Shown: piece by piece, positions 56,881 through 64,000 of the stretch | Position numbering within the stretch: the first letter of the stretch is position 1 | Layout of the letters: the number at the start of each line of letters is the position of its first letter | Source of the DNA: Isoetes taiwanensis | Lineage: Eukaryota; Streptophyta; Lycopodiopsida; Isoetales; Isoetaceae | Direction of reading: 5' to 3' | Length of the DNA stretch: 64,000 bases | Assembly: GCA_021234155.1 (NCBI GenBank) | Contig: JAJEKV010000067.1 | Span: 2,185,864-2,249,863 of the forward strand | The notes under the pieces: model-generated | What the model was told of the DNA's origin: nothing | Seen by the model: only the letters and a program-made list of their open reading frames with translations | Database searches by the model: none | Made by a program: the position numbers and the translations under genes

Positions 56881-59800
56881 GCTGATACTTCTTGTCTGAG
56901 GCCTTCTATCCATCAATCTTGTTATTCTATTCTCAAGACTTGCTTTTGCGGCATTTAGTTTGCAGTAGCTATTTTGAGTGGTGATAGCATCATACCATGC
57001 AAGATCAATGTTAAAACAAAATTTGGATCCTTCTTGGTCGTCCATCTCGTTCTTATTTCGTTTTAGGTTTTTCAGCAAAAATCCAAAATAATTTGATTAT
57101 TTTTTTCAGAAAATCTTACGTAGCGCGGCTCTGTTCTATACATCAAAATATCCCATCTTTATTTGGTGCAGCTCTGCGCAAGTATCGCTTCATCTTTTGG
57201 AGCAGCTTATGCAGAATGCTTCATTTGTTGGCATCTGGAAATACATTTTCAGAGTTTCTTTGTTTTATTTTATGAGGGCCAGCACTGCTAGCCCTATACT
57301 ATGTCATAAGAAACATCGTGTAACATGCTCTATATGAAGCTTCCACCTCAGTACCTGTAGCATCGTTTAGTTCTGGTCAGTTCATTTAAAAATATGGATT
57401 ATTTCTAAGCATTAGGTTTTTACAGGGTTCAAAATTGGTGCAGCTCTTTACTTGTTCTCCTTGTAGCTCAGTATTTGCACTAAATATATCATGAAAGATA
57501 TCATTTCATAGTTCAAACACCCTGCACCCTCAAAGTCGGTGTATCCGCACAAACTAAAGAGGAAGCTCATGAATTCATAACTATCTGAGTTGGGGCAAAT
57601 CTGCCATTTGGTTGTCCTGCAAGTATTGGTACAATAAACAGAGCAGTTCATATATCTCTATTGGGAATAAGCTAATAAGCTTGCTTATTTAATGCTGTAA
57701 AGAGTCCAAAGTTGTTGCAGAGAAATTCAGCTGCCATAGCTACCTTTAGCTTGGTGTGCAAAACTCTGTTTCTTCCAAAACCCCAACTCTAAATCATATC
57801 CTTTCATATCCGACCTCTTCATCGACATGTTGAAGTGGCACTCATATCAGGATTTCATTTTTCTGCAAATTCATATTTAGTATGTCAAATTGAAGGAGGT
57901 ATTTATTCTATATCTGCCACCATATCATCTGGTAAATAGAAGCCAGCAGCACTGCTATAGCTGGCCATTAGTGTTTCAGGCGTTATTAGGCTCACTATCT
58001 TTTTGAGAAATACCATGGTAATACCAGACGCAGTTGCAATTTTATGGCCACGCCAACGCCCACGCCCACGGCCCATGCCCATGCCTCATGGGTCACATGC
58101 CCATATCCATACTGCCATGCCCATTTGTTTTCCAGCCTACGCCCACGCCACGCATGTTAAGCATAATTCCACGCATTCAAGACTTTGTTCATGCCTTCAC
58201 GTGAGTCCCTTACGCTTTTCCAATTTCAAGGTGGCTGATGTAACAGGGATGACATTAAGGTGTTTTTTATATAAAAAAAGCCTCCCATATTATATATCAT
58301 GGTCTTTCGAAAAGTATCGAAGCCGTCACTTTTAAATTTCCTACCATATGCTGTGAACGGTGATTGGCATTTTAAAGTTGCTTTTTACCGCATATATCAA
58401 TGGTATACAATTTTATTTCAAGTACTCAAAATATTGTTATAGACCTCGTGAAGATATCTTTCCGCCTACAAAACCACATGTTTTAGCAAAATTTTTAAGG
58501 TGAGGCAGATTCACCATCAGTGTTAACATCAGTACATACAAGTGTTCAAGTACAAGTGACTACAATTTCGCATATTTAGTCAAGATAAGTGTAGGCTTAG
58601 ATTTAGCTGCATGTGTGGCTCAGATGGGTCTACACTATATTAGACCACAGAGCTCTTCTGTATGTATTCGTAGTTTTGTCTCAAGTTTGGAGAGCCTCAT
58701 TTGGCTTATGCTGCTCACTCTCAGACATATTTGTTTCTCTTCTGTTTTATTTTTGCCATGAGCATGGCAAATTTTACATCTAGTGTATTCATGATCACGC
58801 CGCATGGTGTAAGTATCTACAATAAACATTAACTTTACAACAAATAAGCTACTATATAAAGCACGTAATTCTTCAAGCCACAAAAAAGTATTATTTGATT
58901 GCAAGCAAGCTAGGTCATATATTTAACTTCAAGAGATTTTCCACTTTTCTTAACTCTCTGCTTCCACCGCTTCTCATCAGATATAGTTTACCTTTTGTAA
59001 AACCACGTTATTCAATTGGTATCCTTCAAGAACTAAGAGGCGCAATAAATTTGTGAATCCGCTCTTCATTCTATATTGATTCTATATTCCCTGACCGTGG
59101 AGAGCCTCCACATCGCATCCAGAGTCCATTTCTAGACCATGGGTACAAATTATCTCATGGGTTCTTTTATACTTTCTGGGAAAAAAAAATAATTTGCTTT
59201 GTCTGGGCTTGAACTTTAGTTTTGATTCCCAAGATAATAGGAAGTTCAAATAGTCTTGGATGGCATTTATCGGGCCTTGTAAAAGCTGCCGGTTCTGTGA
59301 TTGTCTTACTTCAAAATAAAATCTCCTTAACCAATTAACTATCGTGACACCTTTTGGCCACGGAGATCAAGCAATATAGAAACCTTCTGTCCATTCTCGA
59401 TTTTAAAGCAATGTTAAGAGTTAATTCTTATGGGAATCAAAATGGATGGCAACTTACCTTTTGTAAAGGGAAGGTGGAGAAAACAATCAAGTATAATAGG
59501 TATTTGTTCTTCTCATTGACTTCCGCACTCGAATTTCTATCTATGTCAACGCTTTCACTAGTAGTACCACGATATACATCAAAGCATGGATCCTTATCAA
59601 AATCCAATTCAAATGTCAAAAACCACTTCCAAAAATATACCAATCCAGTTCCTATTATATATAGCATTGACTATATGTCAATGCCAATCTACAGCAACAC
59701 TATCATATACCTTCACTTGCAGGGACCACTCCCATAGAATTTGCTGACGCTGCAAGTCCTTATATAAACATTCAAGCTTGGAAATGTTCACAAGCCAATA

Positions 59801-62800
59801 TCATCCACATAACAATATGCAATTGCCATTATCAAAAACCACTTCAAAATACATATCTTGTAATGAAATTAATACATCACAACCCCTTTATATCCTATTA
59901 TAAAATGCATCAAAATCCAAAGTGAAATAAAGAATGGATTCACATAAGATTTCAATAAAATGGGCTGTGTTGTTTAATTCTCCCATAGTGAAAAGGAAAT
60001 GAAGTGCAGAATCCAGAATCTTGTAAATGTATTTGTATGCAGCTGGAAAGCATGTCATATTGAGCTAAGCATGCCACAGCCATGCATCTACAATAAGGTA
60101 CACATGAAAGCATAACAAATTATGGATTAAAATATTTCACATTTTAAAGCCTTAACATTTTAAAGCAGATTCAAGGCATTTCCAAGCTATGTCAGTTCAA
60201 TATTACTCCAAAGACAAGTGGCAAACTCATGGCTTAAATATTATACTTACTACATAAAGATTAAAACAAAAAATATCAGAAATTGAGTCTGTTAATGCTA
60301 CAAGTGTCTGAAAGTTTCGTAAACTATAATTTGGGCAGGAAGGTAAATATAGACAGACCATGTGCAGCCTTAAAGCGATAGACATTCTTATTTTAAAAAT
60401 CCATGGCTATAGTTGTTACTCTATTGCAGATGTCAAAAATGATTTAACCTTTTATAAGGTCCTAGCCATATAATATTATATATTGACATTGTAAAATATA
60501 TCACATAGGTGCTACTAGACCTAGGATGTAAGGGGTGTGGAAAACCTCCTTATTGAATTGTTTGTTACTTGCAATTTGTTTCTAACTCAATATGGGGATG
60601 CAGAGCTTCTAAATTGAAAGCACACAGCAGAAATTTATAAATCAGTGCTGATAAGTTCATACCATTCTTTTGTGCACATAAGTTATCTGTATTGGTTTTG
60701 TACTGATTGAGCCTCTGCAGGCAGAAAAAATGTTTTATTGACATATGCCTGCTGAGCAATTAAAAGTCTTTCATTTTCCCTGCATTGCACTTTTAGTAGA
60801 TTTTACAGAATCGGATAGATTTTGTTTCTAAAGCTTCTTGCATGGCAGATAGACAGCATGAAAAATGAGCAATTTGAAAGAAAAAGAGATCTCATCTAAG
60901 ACAACTAACCTGATGTGAATATAAGATTCCATTTGATGAAGTAGCTCATATAAGCTGTAAACCTGGCTATTAAACTGGCTCTGTAAGAAGCCCTACCGTA
61001 AGAAGCCTTGCAGTATTTTGTATAAGAATGAAAACCCTATCACTTTCTTTTAGCTTTAACCTGCTCCCTTTTGTTTAAACAAGTATGTTGCCCAAGCCAT
61101 CATATGATGATTGTGATAGAATGCTACTATTATCAAAAGTTGGTATTTTATCAGATCTGCTCCAAAGCTTCTGCACTCCATATTCTTTGTCATCCAAATG
61201 ACTATTCTACCTGTTACTACATTTTGTATATCCAATTTTTAAAAACAGGCACTTAGAACTAATCTATATAAAACCAGAGGTGATGAAGAATTGATACTTG
61301 CAAAAGCAAACGCGGGCAAGAAAAACCTGAAGATATGCCTCTGTACCCCAGTTCTGATAATGCTGAAGAACGATAGTGGCACCTTGCCGCATGGCCAAAA
61401 GACAACTGTATAACTGTTTTTGAGCGCCAAAAAAGTGGGCGGGTTACTGCCCAGTAAATGCTATTTATCTAATCCGCTGGACCAATTTAGGCAGGAAAAA
61501 AAACGTCTGCAAAAAAAAGGATTGGCAGGTTGAATAAAGATTGGTATGCTTCCATTTCTTGGTTTAATATTATGTGCATATACTTCCATTTTCCAGAAAA
61601 ATCTGCTTCTACTCTGCTGTTGAATTTTCTTGGAGTTTCTATTTTTCTGAGTCAGATGGCAAATTAGCATATCCAATGGCCAGAATACTTAGCTTACGCG
61701 GACAATCACATGGATATCTTCTAGAATTTTACTAATCATTGCAGGGCAGGTTAGGAGGGTGTCCATTGGCTGCGCACTTATGCAAACAAAATGGCAGCCA
61801 CGCTTCATATCTCAATGGCTATGCATTCCATACATGGCAGCATGCCCAATGAGATAACCTATATTACAAGTCCAATAACATAAGTAACTCAATTGGCAGT
61901 TATAAGGTGTCAACTTTGTGTACAAGTACTACCAAGGCTGAGGTGGCAGCCCCATAGAGGCTATCAGTCAGCCCATTGAAGGTCAGTAAAAGACTAGCAA
62001 TGTACAAAATTGAAGAAGAAATAACTTTTTTAGTTGCTCAAATTTGTTAGGAATGCTTGGAAATAACAGCAATATTTTAGAATCACTGAATACAAAGTCA
62101 TCAATGGATTTATTAAAATGATGTACAGTTAAACAACCTACTTAAAGTGACTGGAACAAAGAACAAATTTATGCCGTACATTTTCAAAGTAGACAAACCC
62201 TCTACTGATACAACTAATTATCATAACTGAATGCAAATGATAAGAAAAATACAATAACAAGAGCACACTCACCATTAGATATTAGGATTAGATTGCATCT
62301 CCTCTTGCTCTTTATCAGTATTAATCTTTCTTCCTCATTTATATGCAGTCCCTTCATTTTACATCATTCCCAGAGGTTTATAAATACTAGCAGTGCCATG
62401 CAGAGTTTTTGATGTTGTGTTGCTCACTGCACTACTGGATATTCTATCTTCAGAGGAAATATTGCAAATTTAAATTTCCAGGTGTAAAAAGGTTAAAGCA
62501 AGAAATCTTCAAAGCAATATCTTATGCACACAAGAGAAAAAAACTTACAAGAAACTGCCACTGGTTTTGACTGTACAGAACACAATTTTCACAGCCATAT
62601 ATTTGTAATATTGTTTAAGGCAGATCATTAATAAGAAGATAAGTGTATATGGTATGCAGACAAATAGCAGCTGCAGCCTGATCAAACAAGCAGTATAAGT
62701 TATATCTACAGAAGCTGAGTTGTAATACACTTCTTGAGCATTTGGCAATCTGTGATAACCGTGGAGTCGCCCAGCACATAATAACATTAAGTTCTTATAT

Positions 62801-63970
62801 AGCCTGTATAGCTTTTGTATTCCATCATGCTTCTAATCTTTTGATTTCCGTTTCTTCTTCTATCTTTCTTTCATATATCAGCAGACACAAGCAGTATTCT
62901 AGAATCCTATAGATTTGGATAGGTGAATTCTACCTAGCATGGCTTCTTAATTTTATAGCCACTTTTACCGCTCTAATCAGATTTGCGTTTTGCACATGTT
63001 GTTAAGACTTTGGGCAGAAATGCAGCTTGAAAATTTGGAAGAGAAATGGCTAATGGAGTGTAGTTCATCCTGGTATGGCACGTAGTACACAGTTCATACT
63101 TTGGCATACCATTTACCTACAAGCAATATGTCATTGCATATGACCACATGCATATCCCTGATAACTGTGTAGGATGGGCTGTGGAAGTGAAAAGATATAG
63201 CTAGAAATACATTGTTTAGAATGAGTGAGACTGCTGCATTCTAGAGGGCAGATATCTTTTGTACTGTGAGAGTTGTTCATTATGCATGGTTTAGTCAAAA
63301 TTCTAAGTGAACTTATCCCAGATTAATGCTTATTTCAGCAAGGGAAAACTGTATTGTACACTGTAGCACTTTTCTTTTGCCATTAATGTGCGACATCTAA
63401 AACCTCTCAGATGTGTGCTGGATATGTGTTCCAGTGTTTCTACTATAAGATTTAGTGGTGGAAACTACAGAGCTAAGCCTGAGGTCCACTCTGTTGGAAG
63501 AAAACACTGAGATAGAATTGATTTACAAATGTACAGGGAAGTTTCAACAAGAAAATATATGTGTTCATCGTGTCAAAAGTTCAAGTAAGACCCACACAGA
63601 CTCTGGCCAAGTCTATAAGAATCACTGGCTGACCTAAAGCATCCCTCACGTTTGATCCTCAAGAGTGAAAGCAAATTTCAACAAATATTTTGAAGGAATC
63701 TGCTCAAAAACAAATCTAAGTGTCAATTCAACCTCAAGAAGCATATATTTCTGCTGCCAGAATCGTTCTAAGGGACCACGTCACATGATTTTTACAGAAT
63801 CCATTGTAGGGTTTCTTGGAAGAAGCTTATTCTACAATTTCTCAGTCATCCACACCCACAAGCCTCCTTCTGTCCTTACAAGCTCTAGATGTAAACTCCA
63901 GCCTTCTTTGCTCCCTTCTGAACTGGAGCCCCTCCGAGACTTCTCCATTTTCAAAAAATATTTTGGGGCA
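56786..63970. repeat. Block B: right copy of the 7.2-kb duplication
   Basis: This is the collinear partner of 25363-32630. At 56782-56797 the sequence reads TTTTGAAAACTTCCTG without interruption, so the site where the E1 LTR joins block A is present here without an LTR. The copy contains the CCCACG minisatellite (about 58046-58160) and the YVDD relic (about 59700-59830, minus strand). No intact ORF is shared with block A. The match breaks about 30 bp before the window end. Confidence 0.88.
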
Positions 63971-64000
63971 GTACACGTAACTGAATCTGAAGTAATACTT

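Overview
The window is nuclear DNA of a land plant. Almost all of it is repetitive: Ty3/gypsy chromovirus LTR retrotransposons, an L1-type LINE, a 19-bp minisatellite and a long segmental duplication. I cannot name the species. I see no tRNA, rRNA or CRISPR array and no intact host gene.

Layout. (1) 1-25362: two minus-strand copies of one LTR element in tandem. E1 has its 5' LTR at 23720-25362 and its 3' LTR at 4486-6128. The 4486-6128 LTR is also the 5' LTR of a second copy, E0, which runs off the left edge at position 1. The LTR is about 1.64 kb, with a tRNA-Met type primer site and a polypurine tract. E1 is interrupted by a plus-strand LINE (11955-19748) with a poly(A) tail and a perfect 13-bp target duplication; E0 holds the empty site. 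(2) 25363-32630: block A, mostly non-coding, repeated as block B at 56786-63970. (3) 32874-33587: a plant-like gene for a secreted His/Pro-rich protein, broken by one in-frame TGA. (4) 35480-38253, 50871-52145 and 53062-55185: minisatellite. (5) 38254-about 50815: a third, more decayed copy of the element (E3) inserted in the minisatellite.

Main discovery. Between the primer site and gag, every copy carries two extra minus-strand ORFs. The first (22047-23147 in E1; 2808-3912 in E0; about 47885-48978 in E3) is a histone H3-like protein. Its N-terminus reads MARTKQTARK, identical to the H3 tail. A long charged insert follows, and it ends in an H3 histone fold ([19 protein letters not shown]). 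The second ORF (21306 to about 19764 in E1) encodes a protein I do not recognise. Each ORF has its own TATA-like box about 90-115 bp upstream, and a pair of long hairpins lies between them. The same element encodes a chromodomain at the end of its integrase. It may therefore carry both a histone-tail substrate or mimic and a histone-tail reader. I know of no described LTR retrotransposon that encodes a histone H3.

Caveat: all copies are full of small indels, many at CTG/CAG/CCG sites. Some frame breaks may be sequencing errors rather than decay.
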